Virus record (IMG/VR): IMGVR_UViG_3300027792_000013
Span: 1 to 64,000 of that record
Reading direction: 5' to 3' (one strand)
DNA length: 64,000 nt
Source: a virus
The position numbers and the translations under genes were made by a program. The notes beneath the pieces are model-generated. The model was not told where the DNA came from, did not search any database, and worked only from the letters and a program-made list of their open reading frames with translations. This document shows, piece by piece, positions 15,010-22,743 of this stretch (position 1 is its first letter; each line of letters begins with the position of its first letter).

Positions 15010-15026
15010 TTTTTTATCCTGCTTTT

Positions 15027-15055
15027 ATTATATAATAAAATAAATAAAAACTTAA
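15027..15055 (-). promoter_or_regulatory. Class I promoter (TTAAGT-N17-TATAAT)
   Basis: -35 TTAAGT (15055-15050), 17-bp spacer, -10 TATAAT (15032-15027), about 20 bases upstream of the 14491-15009 gene in a short gap. Confidence 0.66.
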
Positions 15056-15065
15056 ATAGACCATA

Positions 15066-15428
15066 TTAATTCATTTTAATTTGTTTTAATCGATTTGTTA
15101 CAAACAAAATTGTTCCAACTCTAATATTATTTAGAGAAAGTCCTTCATTAACAACTTCTTCTAAACTATACTCTCGTATTTCGATTGAATCTATTAGCAG
15201 ATTTTTACCAGTGGGTTTACAAACTACCCTTACAAAATCTTCTGTTTTTTCTACGCATACCACGGTATAACATTGTTTTCTTATACTCTCTTTGACTTGT
15301 TTAAGTGTATCATCTTCGACAAAATTTAGCAATAAAAAGGACGCTTTTACAAAATCTGTCATTTCTCTTGTAGATCTAAGAATTCCTTTATCGTTAAATA
15401 CTATAAAACCAGAATTAATATTGTTCAT
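15066..15428 (-). CDS. Hypothetical protein (120 aa)
   Basis: ATG at 15428 is preceded by GAGGAAGA and overlaps the upstream gene by 14 bases; an ATG at 15467 has a larger overlap and no site. The product is a mixed alpha/beta protein (SGFIVFNDKGILRS, CYTVVCVEKTEDFVRVVCK, VGTILFVTNRL). No family is recognised. It is last in a unit with the 615-residue gene. Confidence 0.55.
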   Translation of the reverse strand: MNNINSGFIVFNDKGILRSTREMTDFVKASFLLLNFVEDDTLKQVKESIRKQCYTVVCVEKTEDFVRVVCKPTGKNLLIDSIEIREYSLEEVVNEGLSLNNIRVGTILFVTNRLKQIKMN

Positions 15429-17262
15429 CTTCTTCCTCAAATTCAACCTTTTTAATCTTAGATTCAATCATTCTCAATGCTTTAGCATCATCTGAAGTAA
15501 TCGGTCTTTTAAACACAACTTTTTTCTTCCACCATTCAATTGCTTTTTGTATTAATTTATCATCAATATCAGGATTTCTATTTTTAACTAGTTGAGCAAA
15601 ATCATGTTCAAGTTTCATTTCCTCTATTTTTTGTTTTTTAACTTCAATCAAACTAGGAATCATTCTCAAATAGTTTGCCCGATCAATTCTATTGTTTAAA
15701 TAGTAATCAATATCATCTACAGAAATATCGTCATAATTTAAAATAAAATCATCATCACGGCGAATCTCCAATGTTATCGCTCGTTTTCTTTTATATTCAA
15801 CCACATCATTTTCCCGTCTATTGTATTTCCATCGTAAATCTCCGGGGTTGATTGCAATATATAACCATTCGAAATTCAAATCTTTTGTAACAATATTTAA
15901 TTCATCTTTTCTTGTGCATACATCAAATATTTTATATTGTTCTCTGTACCGCAAACGATTAATGTTATAAATTCCAGAAGCTGGGTTTTCATAAATTTTC
16001 CATCCTCGATGTTTTAAAAAATCAAATCTTAAATTACAATTTGTAAAAATTATTCTGCTTCCTAATTTAATCTTGCTATTAATTTGTTTTTTCCAATCTA
16101 TCCAAGGTAATCTTCCATTTGGTAATTTGTAATCGTCGACATCATAAACAAAAACTATTCCCGTGTTTTCAATTGGATTTATTCTTGTATCGAATTCAAA
16201 GATCGGGGTTCTTTGAATAACTCCTTGCAGAAATACTGCTATTTTTTTATAAACAAAAACATCATCTTCGCTTATGGCATTTGGATTCTGTTTTTCCCAG
16301 TCAAAAGAATGTTTTCTAGAAGAAATTTTGTAATCCCTTTGAGGAAAAACTCTCGTGTTGCCCACTTCCATATCTGAAACAATGCGATACAAATTTTCTC
16401 CATTTCGTATCAACCAATATGTTTTTTTATCATATTGATCAAAAAAACTTTTGGCTAAATAATCTACGTCATCATAATCCTTTTTATACCTTCTTGGTTG
16501 TATTGCAATTATAGATTTTTCATGTGGACATAACTTCTTGTAATTTTCATTTTCAACTAACCAGTCATCAAATTCTTTTAGTCTGGAATGATCTAGTCCC
16601 CCATCAGTTGGATCTCCAATTTCTTCATCCATAAAATATACCATTTGATGAATATAAAGTTTTTCGTCTTTAGAAGTGTTTGCCCCTTCTTGAATCTGAA
16701 TAATCTCTTCATTAACCCCCAAGAAAACTTCAAATATACCAATAACTTTTCTGATCTTTTTTAACTTTTTTTCAAATTCATGAGCAATTTGATCCAAAGC
16801 ATTCACTTTGTGCTCAAGTAATATCTTGTAGATTTCAATCTCTCGTTTTTTCGTTTCAATTTCAAACTTCAATACCTGAACTAAATTTGAGTGATTCCGC
16901 CCAATTAAAGCTTCACATTTAGTTTCGACATCAATTTGTTCTTCGTTTTGATTAATAATTTTTTCAATTTCAGAATATAAATCAGTTGGATTTAAAACCT
17001 TTCGTATTATATCATCAGTTAATGCAATTAGTTTCATATCCTTTTGTAATTCTGTCATTGAATAAGAATAATCGTCGAATAAAACAGTTTTTAAGTCAAT
17101 ATCAATTTCATCGAAATGATATTTGTCATTAGAAAACCCGGTAAATCTGAATAAGTCTTTAGACTTTAAATCTATATATAAATTATTTTTGACAAACTCT
17201 GGAAGTGGATCTTCTATTTTCGTTACTGCGTTTTTTTGAACTATAACTTTTTTAATCTTCAC
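15415..17262 (-). CDS. Large charged hypothetical protein (615 aa)
   Basis: No family is recognised. A coiled coil is likely around residues 120-185 (VLKFEIETKKREIEIYKILL, HEFEKKLKKIRK). The middle part (residues 190-480) is rich in aromatics and Asp with motifs KSIIAIQPRRYKKDYDDVDY and TYWLIRNGENLYRI; the latter reads like a display or nucleotide-recognition strand pair. The C-terminus is again helical and very acidic (FEEEDEQY). Position in an accessory block suggests a host-interaction or nucleic-acid role, but there is no direct sign of one. Confidence 0.6.
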   Translation of the reverse strand: MKIKKVIVQKNAVTKIEDPLPEFVKNNLYIDLKSKDLFRFTGFSNDKYHFDEIDIDLKTVLFDDYSYSMTELQKDMKLIALTDDIIRKVLNPTDLYSEIEKIINQNEEQIDVETKCEALIGRNHSNLVQVLKFEIETKKREIEIYKILLEHKVNALDQIAHEFEKKLKKIRKVIGIFEVFLGVNEEIIQIQEGANTSKDEKLYIHQMVYFMDEEIGDPTDGGLDHSRLKEFDDWLVENENYKKLCPHEKSIIAIQPRRYKKDYDDVDYLAKSFFDQYDKKTYWLIRNGENLYRIVSDMEVGNTRVFPQRDYKISSRKHSFDWEKQNPNAISEDDVFVYKKIAVFLQGVIQRTPIFEFDTRINPIENTGIVFVYDVDDYKLPNGRLPWIDWKKQINSKIKLGSRIIFTNCNLRFDFLKHRGWKIYENPASGIYNINRLRYREQYKIFDVCTRKDELNIVTKDLNFEWLYIAINPGDLRWKYNRRENDVVEYKRKRAITLEIRRDDDFILNYDDISVDDIDYYLNNRIDRANYLRMIPSLIEVKKQKIEEMKLEHDFAQLVKNRNPDIDDKLIQKAIEWWKKKVVFKRPITSDDAKALRMIESKIKKVEFEEEDEQY

Positions 17263-17657
17263 TTTTCCTCAGTTTTTAGAAAAATGGCAATATTTGCTGC
17301 CTCAGCAAAAACATCCGCATACCCAGCAGCATGTCCATTTTCCCATGTTATTCGCCTAAGCGAAGCAGCCTTGGGGTGATTAGGATCTATACCAAGCTCA
17401 ACAAAAGCATCTTTCCAAAATTCTTCAACTATGCGATTTTCTTCTGCATACCATTCTTCTCTCTGTTTGCGGTAGTATGCCTGTGATTCATCATATAGTT
17501 TTTGAAGGTTTTGTTGTATTTCTAATTCCTGTTTTTTAAACTCTAAAATTTCTTTTGTATTACAATCTCTCAATGCGTCCGTGTCTGCTTGAAATTGTGG
17601 TTTACGAATTGCATGTTTGGGATAAGGTTTAGTGTTTACATACTTTTTAAAATCCAT
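17259..17657 (-). CDS. Hypothetical phage protein with C-terminal GHAAGY motif (132 aa)
   Basis: A coiled-coil-like middle (EFKKQELEIQQNLQKLYDES) leads to RITWENGHAAGYADVFAEAANIAIFL. The WExGHxxGYxEV pattern is frequent in short phage proteins of unknown role. It overlaps both neighbours (ATGA with the 615-residue gene, 11 bases with the phosphoesterase), so the three are one unit. Confidence 0.58.
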   Translation of the reverse strand: MDFKKYVNTKPYPKHAIRKPQFQADTDALRDCNTKEILEFKKQELEIQQNLQKLYDESQAYYRKQREEWYAEENRIVEEFWKDAFVELGIDPNHPKAASLRRITWENGHAAGYADVFAEAANIAIFLKTEEK

Positions 17658-18219
17658 GTTTTTCTCCTTTGTTTTTTCTATTTTTTATAAAATTAAAGTT
17701 GTCTGGCAATAAATCCATACATTTTTTAACCTCTAAAAAACTGATGGGTCTAAACTGATTACAATCAACCCCAACATCCATTGATTTTCCGTATATTTCG
17801 CGTAGCCTCCCATGAGAATGTCCAAATAAATGCCAGGAGTTGTAGTGGGATCTTGGCCATACCCGCATTGCATAATGACATAATACGATATGATGTCCAT
17901 CTATATTTACTTCAAAAATATTTTCTATGTCATCGTTTAACCAATTGTCATGTGATCCTTTTACAAAGTGATGATATTTTCCATTCAACAAGTCAATTAT
18001 GCTTTGAGTTTTTTCTTTGTCGCCAAAAGAAAAATCACCTAAGTGAAAAACAATGTCTTCTTCTCCAACGACTTCATTATGATATTTTACAAGATCTGCA
18101 TTCATATAGTGAATACTATGAAATGGTCTGTTACAGTACTTGATAATATTTTCATGAAAATAGTGCTCGTCCGCTGTAAACCAAACCATTCCTTGTACTT
18201 TAGTATTAATGCGCATCAT
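17647..18219 (-). CDS. Calcineurin-like metallophosphoesterase, copy 1
   Basis: The 190-residue protein has the five motifs of phage metallophosphoesterases: FTADEHYFHENI, HLGDFSFGD, VKGSHDNW, LCHYAMRVWP and FGHSHGRL. It is paralogous to the 26046-26621 gene. Motif III reads GSHD instead of the usual GNHD/E, replacing a metal ligand Asn with Ser, so activity may be altered. The substrate (cyclic nucleotide, RNA end, small phosphoester) cannot be told. A second in-frame ATG exists 3 bases in, and another at residue 11. Confidence 0.78.
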   Translation of the reverse strand: MMRINTKVQGMVWFTADEHYFHENIIKYCNRPFHSIHYMNADLVKYHNEVVGEEDIVFHLGDFSFGDKEKTQSIIDLLNGKYHHFVKGSHDNWLNDDIENIFEVNIDGHHIVLCHYAMRVWPRSHYNSWHLFGHSHGRLREIYGKSMDVGVDCNQFRPISFLEVKKCMDLLPDNFNFIKNRKNKGEKHGF

Positions 18220-18225
18220 TTTCTT

Positions 18226-18660
18226 TTATTTCTCCATATCAATATCAAAATAAGACCACCAGCCCGGAGTAAATTTCTTCTCTGGGAGTTTTTCAAGTAA
18301 TGGGATGATGTCTCTAAAAAATTTTGCTCTTCTTTGAAATTTTTCAATCATAATTAAATGGTTTTTTTCTGAATTATCTTCTCTCCACTGATTGTAGGCG
18401 TTCATCGCATCGATATAACTAGAAAAATAGGTACAACCATATTTATTCGCAATATATCTAGGATTATTATCATAATGCATGAAACACCCGCGACAAGCTG
18501 CCTGTTTTGTGTAGAATGTGTGATAGTCGTTATTTTTGAAATAAATTTTACAAAATACACAGCGCGAACAACAGAAATACATGTAATTTTTGTCAAAATT
18601 TTCATATAGTCCAATCATTTTTCTACAAGCTTCCAATGTTTGTTCTTTATATGATTTCAT
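18226..18660 (-). CDS. Cys-rich hypothetical protein (144 aa)
   Basis: An eight-Cys region spans residues 29-62 (FCCSRCVFCKIYF, AACRGCFMHYD), followed by a helical segment (AYNQWREDN) and a C-terminal WWSYFDIDMEK. The Cys pattern suggests two zinc sites. It lies between short coupled genes. No family is recognised. Confidence 0.58.
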   Translation of the reverse strand: MKSYKEQTLEACRKMIGLYENFDKNYMYFCCSRCVFCKIYFKNNDYHTFYTKQAACRGCFMHYDNNPRYIANKYGCTYFSSYIDAMNAYNQWREDNSEKNHLIMIEKFQRRAKFFRDIIPLLEKLPEKKFTPGWWSYFDIDMEK

Positions 18661-18911
18661 TTTAATGACCTCCTACAAAATAATTGAATTCTTGCATTGT
18701 ATTCCAAAACTAGATAATCCAAAAATTTTACCAATATGGGATCCGGATCTTTTATGTTTGCATATACATATAGTATTCCAACAATAGCACACCCAATCCG
18801 AGTTCTTTTCCGTCTGACATAACTATAATTGCTTGGATTAGATAACATCCCATGAAACTCAACCAAAAGAGTTTGAAAACATTCGTTGGTAAAATCTATT
18901 TCGTCACACAT
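18657..18911 (-). CDS. Small hypothetical protein (84 aa)
   Basis: Mostly helical: CFQTLLVEFHGMLSNPSNY, RTRIGCAIVGILYVYANI and a C-terminal FLDYLVLEYNARIQLFCRR. It is coupled by ATGA to the Cys-rich gene and overlaps the 36-residue gene upstream by 8 bases. Unknown function. Confidence 0.55.
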   Translation of the reverse strand: MCDEIDFTNECFQTLLVEFHGMLSNPSNYSYVRRKRTRIGCAIVGILYVYANIKDPDPILVKFLDYLVLEYNARIQLFCRRSLK

Positions 18912-19014
18912 TTTTATCTCGTTTTATCAATTCCAAAGTCAGACCATCCACACAGTTTTCAACTTTTGAAATAAATTCATTGTATTCTTTTCTGTATATA
19001 TTTTTTGATTTCAT
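18904..19014 (-). CDS. Very small hypothetical protein (36 aa)
   Basis: ATG at 19014 has GAGGA just upstream and lies 4 bases after the preceding stop; the frame ends 8 bases inside the next gene. The product (MKSKNIYRKEYNEFISKVEN, then CVDGLTLELIKRDKNV) is a plausible single helix hairpin. Spacing supports a real gene. Confidence 0.5.
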   Translation of the reverse strand: MKSKNIYRKEYNEFISKVENCVDGLTLELIKRDKNV

Positions 19015-19018
19015 ATCC

Positions 19019-19342
19019 TCAAACATCTTCGGTCTCCAATATAAGTGATTTACCGAAAAGAATTGTCATAACTGTTTCTGTTTTTTCCCATCCGAGTCTA
19101 TGGTCTTGACAAACTTTACAGATCTTCTCTTTGTAAAATTTGCAATAATGTAAAGTTGATATTCTGTTCCACGAATTAAGTTCGTCTATTACCCAACTTG
19201 GAATCCCTTTACTATCTGGTTGAGTCAAATCATCTAGACATTCATCATAGAAATCATTAAAAATTTTTTCTATCAATAAGAACTTCCGTTGGTTTTCAAG
19301 CGTCAACAAAAATACTTTCCGTATTTCTTCTATTGAGTGCAT
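19019..19342 (-). CDS. Hypothetical protein (107 aa)
   Basis: ATG at 19342 has AAGGAG at 8 bases; the longer frame from 19390 runs through a strong hairpin and is unlikely. The protein is helical at the N-terminus (SIEEIRKVFLLTLENQRKFLL) with CKFYKEKICKVCQDH in the second half, a possible Cys/His metal site. Some codons are GC-richer than average, like the adjacent ParB-like gene. Unknown function. Confidence 0.56.
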   Translation of the reverse strand: MHSIEEIRKVFLLTLENQRKFLLIEKIFNDFYDECLDDLTQPDSKGIPSWVIDELNSWNRISTLHYCKFYKEKICKVCQDHRLGWEKTETVMTILFGKSLILETEDV

Positions 19343-19369
19343 TGTTTTTCTCCTTCTAATTCCTCGGAA

Positions 19370-19396
19370 AGGAGATTGGGACGCTCCCAATCTCCT
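19370..19396 (-). terminator. 12-bp stem-loop downstream of the ParB-like gene
   Basis: AGGAGATTGGGA and TCCCAATCTCCT form a perfect 12-bp stem with a 3-base loop (19382-19384). It lies 10 bases past the ParB-like stop, between that gene and the next start. Only a short T-run (TTT) follows on the minus strand, so it could be a weak terminator, a transcript-protecting hairpin or a processing site. Confidence 0.5.
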
Positions 19397-19406
19397 CGCT
19401 GAAAAA

Positions 19407-20069
19407 TCAGATTTTCCAGTACTTCTTGATGAGAGAGATTGCTGCCTTCCAGTCTTCTGTCAATTCACCTCCATCCAAATGAACATCGAGTTCTTCCAGA
19501 AAATCAGAAATGATCTGCTTTTCTTCTTCCTTGCGCTGTTTGGTTTTGGAAGACTCAACCGTGATTCCTTTTTTGCCTTCCAGGATTTCCTTTTTTTCGG
19601 AAGCCGTGGTTGAATTGATAAGCTTTATCCGATTGAGAACTGTCATCTCGGATTTTCCGATTTTGGAAGCGATGTCCTTGAGTTCCCAGCCCATGTTCTG
19701 CAAACGAATGAACAATTTGCCTTCTTCAATGGGATTGAATTTCAACCCATCATTACTGACGTATGATCGAACCAAAGACTCATCTTCGCTCAAATTCTTT
19801 TCGACCCGAACCGGTACCGTTTTGATGTCAACCCCTTCGTTGATCAAAAACATAACGGCTCGGAGACGACGCTCACCATCAATCAAAACAAATTCTTCAT
19901 CGTTCTGGCTGATTGTTAATGGACAATGGCTATAAAAACCATTAGTCCTGATAGAAGCGATCATTTCCTCCATCCCGGTCTCAAAATCTTCTCGGGGATT
20001 GTATCCCTGCTTGATTTTGACTTCTCGTGGGTCAATGTTTGCCCATCCACAAGCTCTGAAATTACTCAT
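19407..20069 (-). CDS. ParB/Srx-fold nuclease-domain protein
   Basis: The 220-residue protein has the ParB N-terminal domain: NPREDFETGMEEMIASIRTNG, then PLTIS, FVLIDGERRLRAVMFL (the GERR-R signature, residues 62-77) and VPVRVEK. A helix-turn-helix-like segment follows (WELKDIASKIGKSEMTVLNRI). ParB domains bind CTP and act in partition, transcription or as nucleases; in phages they often serve as regulators or in DNA modification. It has its own class II promoter and an AGGAGG site, and GC-richer codons. A partition role is possible but no parA is seen. Confidence 0.78.
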   Translation of the reverse strand: MSNFRACGWANIDPREVKIKQGYNPREDFETGMEEMIASIRTNGFYSHCPLTISQNDEEFVLIDGERRLRAVMFLINEGVDIKTVPVRVEKNLSEDESLVRSYVSNDGLKFNPIEEGKLFIRLQNMGWELKDIASKIGKSEMTVLNRIKLINSTTASEKKEILEGKKGITVESSKTKQRKEEEKQIISDFLEELDVHLDGGELTEDWKAAISLIKKYWKI

Positions 20070-20084
20070 ATTGTAAACCTCCTA

Positions 20085-20106
20085 AAGAACTTATTATTAA
20101 GTTCTT
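20085..20106 (-). promoter_or_regulatory. 5'-leader stem-loop of the ParB-like gene
   Basis: A 9-bp stem (20085-20093 with 20098-20106) and 4-base loop sits between the predicted transcription start (about 20110) and the AGGAGG site. It would form at the very 5' end of the message, and could stabilise it or control access to the ribosome binding site. Confidence 0.45.
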
Positions 20107-20116
20107 CTATACATAT

Positions 20117-20145
20117 ATTATAATATAAATACATTTAAAATTCAA
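20117..20145 (-). promoter_or_regulatory. Class II promoter with upstream A/T block
   Basis: -35 TTGAAT (20145-20140), 17-bp spacer, -10 TATAAT (20122-20117). The upstream block AACAAAATAAAAATTTTTAT-like sequence extends to about 20166 and is nearly identical at three other sites. It drives the ParB-like gene. Confidence 0.7.
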
Positions 20146-20154
20146 TAAAAATTT

Positions 20155-20316
20155 TTATTTTGTTTTATTTTCATAAAAAATAAAACCAGTGGAACAAATG
20201 AACCCAAAAACAAAGGCCGTTGATTTGTTATGTGGTAACAAAACTGAAACCACAACTACGAAAAACAAGGTGAAGACCACGAATCCGATTAACCAACAAA
20301 TAAAAAGGTTTTTCAT
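20155..20316 (-). CDS. Small two-helix membrane protein (53 aa)
   Basis: ATG at 20316 follows GGAG at 8 bases and a class I promoter. Helices at about residues 4-27 (LFICWLIGFVVFTLFFVVVVSVLL) and 34-47 (AFVFGFICSTGFIF) with a short basic end. The gene end forms part of the ParB promoter block. Function unknown. Confidence 0.62.
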   Translation of the reverse strand: MKNLFICWLIGFVVFTLFFVVVVSVLLPHNKSTAFVFGFICSTGFIFYENKTK

Positions 20317-20335
20317 ATTATAAACTCCAAATTAT

Positions 20336-20364
20336 ATTATATTATGAAATCACAAATAACTTTA
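20336..20364 (-). promoter_or_regulatory. Class I promoter (TAAAGT-N17-TATAAT)
   Basis: -35 TAAAGT (20364-20359), 17-bp spacer, -10 TATAAT (20341-20336), directly ahead of the 53-residue membrane gene. Confidence 0.62.
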
Positions 20365-20371
20365 TAAAAAT

Positions 20372-21262
20372 TCATTTTTTGAAAAATTCTTCTGTTGGAT
20401 TATGTTTTTGTAAGGTATGTTTTGTATATTTTCTTGTTGGTTTTGGTGAATCAATTGACTGCGGTTTTGCTTTTTCCTGTATTAAAGATGTTGTAATAAT
20501 AACAAATGCTATAGCCAGAGGATCTAAAACTAAAACAATAAAAATGATAAAAATATTCACAACTTGATTTGCTTTAATTTTAAAAAGTTTTGCTATATAT
20601 CTAAGTGGCCCAATATCGGCCTCGTTTATTTTTTTAGACAATTGATTTTTTGATAGTTTCAGGTCTCGAATTGAATTATTAAAACCATTGATTTCGGTAA
20701 TAATTGAAGAAATCTGTTGATTCAAAGATTTTATTTCGTTATCGGCTTCGCTAATATCCCTTCTGATATTATTGATCATTCTTCGATCAGATCTTTCAGT
20801 CACAGAAGACAATCTTTGTTCTTGTGATGTTCTGGTATTATTTAGCATTCTGATTCTACTCTGCAAATCGATCATTTGTTGTTCTTTAATTCTGATTTGC
20901 TGAAACAACAATCCTTGTTGATCATCTAGTGTTGAACTATCGGTTTCTAGTTTTTCAACTTCGCCCGCTCTTGTCTGATAAGCATTACTCAGAAATCCAT
21001 ATACGCCCCAACTAGTCGCTATCATTAAAACTATTATGGCTAAGGTTACATAGGTACCTAAAAATTTATTCACCTTTTTTCGATATTGATACAAATATGA
21101 GGTGATTATAATTTTTGAAAACTCGAGACTACTAGCCATAATAATAGCTGCATTTGTTGCTCCTGCTAGCATTTTTGAAATTCCAAATACACTAAAATAT
21201 GCGGCACAGCCACCAAGAAGAACGGCACAAAATCCAGTGATATGATAAAATTTTAATTTCAT
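20372..21262 (-). CDS. Integral membrane protein with central coiled coil (296 aa)
   Basis: TM helices at about residues 7-30 (FCAVLLGGCAAYFSVFGI), 38-55, 68-92 (YVTLAIIVLMIATSWGVYGFL) and 230-260 (VVNIFIIFIVLVLDPLAIAFVIITT). Between them, residues 98-215 are a long Gln/Ser-rich coiled coil with ISEADNEIKSLNQQISSI. The layout recalls DUF4407-type membrane proteins and a group seen in T4-like marine phages. The tail is basic. It is coupled to regA by ATGA. Role unknown; membrane attachment of replication or superinfection control are guesses. Confidence 0.65.
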   Translation of the reverse strand: MKLKFYHITGFCAVLLGGCAAYFSVFGISKMLAGATNAAIIMASSLEFSKIIITSYLYQYRKKVNKFLGTYVTLAIIVLMIATSWGVYGFLSNAYQTRAGEVEKLETDSSTLDDQQGLLFQQIRIKEQQMIDLQSRIRMLNNTRTSQEQRLSSVTERSDRRMINNIRRDISEADNEIKSLNQQISSIITEINGFNNSIRDLKLSKNQLSKKINEADIGPLRYIAKLFKIKANQVVNIFIIFIVLVLDPLAIAFVIITTSLIQEKAKPQSIDSPKPTRKYTKHTLQKHNPTEEFFKK

Positions 21263-21708
21263 TGGTCAGATTTTCTTATTGTTAGTGGAATATATGGATA
21301 ATATATAGGTCCATTTATTACCGTTGCCACTTGTTGCTTTTGTTTCGCAATGAATTCAATAATTTCAGCAGAATTAATTACAGATTTTATTTCCCATTCA
21401 TGCTTTTCATCATGTTTTAGAACCTTAAGTTTATCAAACTTTGTTTCCGCAATTGACTCATCCAAAATTTTTATATGCCCCCAACGTTGAAGCAAAGTTG
21501 TTACGGAGTGTAGTTTTGCTATATCAGATTTGTCTAAAGGTTGCCCAATAATTTCTTTGTAGTGGGCAATAAAGTAATGATTGTATATACGTAGAACAAA
21601 ACAGATTTGATAAAAAATTTTAGTTTTGTTTTTTGGTACACCAATTCGTTCTAAGGTTTCCATTACAATACGAAACTTGCTATTGTCTAAACTATTTATT
21701 TCTATCAT
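21259..21708 (-). CDS. regA: Translational repressor RegA
   Basis: RegA binds ribosome binding regions of many early T4 messages and blocks translation. The N-terminal 100 residues follow T4 RegA (122 residues): MIEINSLDNSKFRIVMETLERIGVP is cut short here as MIEIN--D--KF--V-ETLERIG, then KTKIFYQICFVL, YFIAHYKEIIG, LLQRWGHIKI and the conserved KHEWEI. A 30-residue C-terminal extension is added (149 residues). In T4 it lies between genes 62 and 43; here it is separated from the replisome cluster. Class I promoter directly upstream. Confidence 0.85.
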   Translation of the reverse strand: MIEINSLDNSKFRIVMETLERIGVPKNKTKIFYQICFVLRIYNHYFIAHYKEIIGQPLDKSDIAKLHSVTTLLQRWGHIKILDESIAETKFDKLKVLKHDEKHEWEIKSVINSAEIIEFIAKQKQQVATVINGPIYYPYIPLTIRKSDQ

Positions 21709-21722
21709 ATTTTTATTTATAT

Positions 21723-21751
21723 ATTTTAATAAGTTTTTAACATTAACTTAA
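21723..21751 (-). promoter_or_regulatory. Class I promoter variant (TTAAGT-N17-TAAAAT)
   Basis: -35 TTAAGT (21751-21746), 17-bp spacer, -10 TAAAAT (21728-21723), upstream of regA. A TATAAATA also occurs at 21722-21715 and could act as a late element, but it touches the start codon. Confidence 0.5.
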
Positions 21752-22195
21752 TGTTTTACCCATTAATTTTTTAGGAGGTTGTAATGGACCATACCATTTA
21801 AAACCTTCACATGATTTTTTTGTAACAGGTCTCGCAAGCGCAATTTGTAAAAAAATATAAAGTTGTCGGTCATGTGGAAATCTAAATAATTTTACAAATT
21901 GCGCACCAATAAAATACGGAGCTATGCACCAATACCATCCTTTCATAATTGGAATTTTTTCTCTATATTTTTTAGATGTTTCAACAGGTGCTCGTAAGGG
22001 ACCTACCCATTGATATTCACGAGATTTTACATTTACTCCAAAGTGAAGAAGCCACTGTAATTCTTGTTTAACATCCCAATTTGGGGTTCCGTGCTTAAAC
22101 TTAATGGTTGGCATAAAATTAACCTGTAAAATGAAAGGATCACCTTTATCTTTGACCCAATAATATCCGGGTTTAGTTGGTGGTATATATTTCAT
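21743..22195 (-). CDS. Hypothetical protein with two PGYYW...W-GPL repeats (150 aa)
   Basis: Two halves share one pattern: KPGYYWVKD ... EYQWVGPLRAP and MKGWYWCIAP ... FKWYGPLQPP. Such W-rich units occur in short phage proteins annotated as DUF551-like, so this looks like an internal duplication of a small domain. It shares no obvious catalytic residues. Function unknown. Confidence 0.58.
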   Translation of the reverse strand: MKYIPPTKPGYYWVKDKGDPFILQVNFMPTIKFKHGTPNWDVKQELQWLLHFGVNVKSREYQWVGPLRAPVETSKKYREKIPIMKGWYWCIAPYFIGAQFVKLFRFPHDRQLYIFLQIALARPVTKKSCEGFKWYGPLQPPKKLMGKTLS

Positions 22196-22201
22196 TTTTC
22201 C

Positions 22202-22438
22202 TCAATGTGGGCACTTTATTCGTATTAAACTTCCATTTAATTTCCAAACCATAATTTCTTCTGATTCTCTTAAATTATTTTCAAAGTTATATTCTGTTCC
22301 ACAATAATCACAACTATAACCTCTAATTGGCGCTCCACAATTTCGGCAATTAGAGCTATAATTAGAGCTATAATTAGAGCTATAATTAGAGCTATAATTT
22401 TTTGATTGAAATGGCATAGGTGGTAGTATGTATCCCAT
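22202..22438 (-). CDS. Zinc-ribbon protein with (YSSN)n repeat (78 aa)
   Basis: The N-terminus leads into four tandem YSSN units encoded by a 12-bp DNA repeat, then a zinc ribbon CRNCGAPIRGYSCDYCG, and a short C-terminal domain ending IRIKCPH. I place the start at ATG 22438, directly after the upstream stop; an ATG at 22453 would overlap it by 14 bases. Zinc binding is likely, partner unknown. Confidence 0.58.
   Translation of the reverse strand: MGYILPPMPFQSKNYSSNYSSNYSSNYSSNCRNCGAPIRGYSCDYCGTEYNFENNLRESEEIMVWKLNGSLIRIKCPH
22348..22399 (-). repeat. 12-bp tandem repeat, 4.3 copies
   Basis: AATTAGAGCTAT (plus-strand reading) repeats exactly four times from 22348 to 22395 plus four more bases. 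It encodes the YSSN units of the zinc-ribbon gene, and the exact identity suggests recent slippage; copy number probably varies. Confidence 0.85.
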
Positions 22439-22439
22439 A

Positions 22440-22667
22440 TTATGTTTTCCCATTTTCTTTTATATAACACAATGGGGTCTTCTTTGGTTTTACAGGGGGA
22501 GTGCCCATTCCAATTGCAGTATTCACGTTACCTTTGAATTCCCCGGCTTGATATCCAAATGTGTTAGATGAAAAGTCAGGTCTTTTTTCGTTGCCTTCAA
22601 TCCAAGATCCACAATAAGGACATTTTGATTTCCATCGGATCTCTTTCTTACATTTTTGACATTTCAT
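22440..22667 (-). CDS. Small zinc-ribbon protein (75 aa)
   Basis: The N-terminus holds MKCQKCKKEIRWKSKCPYCG, two CxxC pairs typical of a rubredoxin-like ribbon. The remainder is Gly-rich (FGYQAGEFKGNVNTAIGMG) and ends with KPKKTPLCYI. It follows a class I promoter and precedes another zinc-ribbon gene. Nucleic-acid or protein binding is possible. Confidence 0.6.
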   Translation of the reverse strand: MKCQKCKKEIRWKSKCPYCGSWIEGNEKRPDFSSNTFGYQAGEFKGNVNTAIGMGTPPVKPKKTPLCYIKENGKT

Positions 22668-22696
22668 TTTTTTGCCATTTTTTAATCTTTTTCATT

Positions 22697-22725
22697 ATTA
22701 TATTATATTTTATGTTATAACTTAA
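22697..22725 (-). promoter_or_regulatory. Class I promoter (TTAAGT-N17-TATAAT)
   Basis: -35 TTAAGT (22725-22720), 17-bp spacer, -10 TATAAT (22702-22697), in the 76-base gap upstream of the zinc-ribbon genes. Confidence 0.62.
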
Positions 22726-22743
22726 TTGATCGATTCTATCCTC

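Noticed and set aside
22270-22470. Frame with (IALI)n repeats on the same strand
   Set aside because: It is the shifted reading of the 12-bp repeat; the YSSN frame contains the zinc ribbon and is the real gene.
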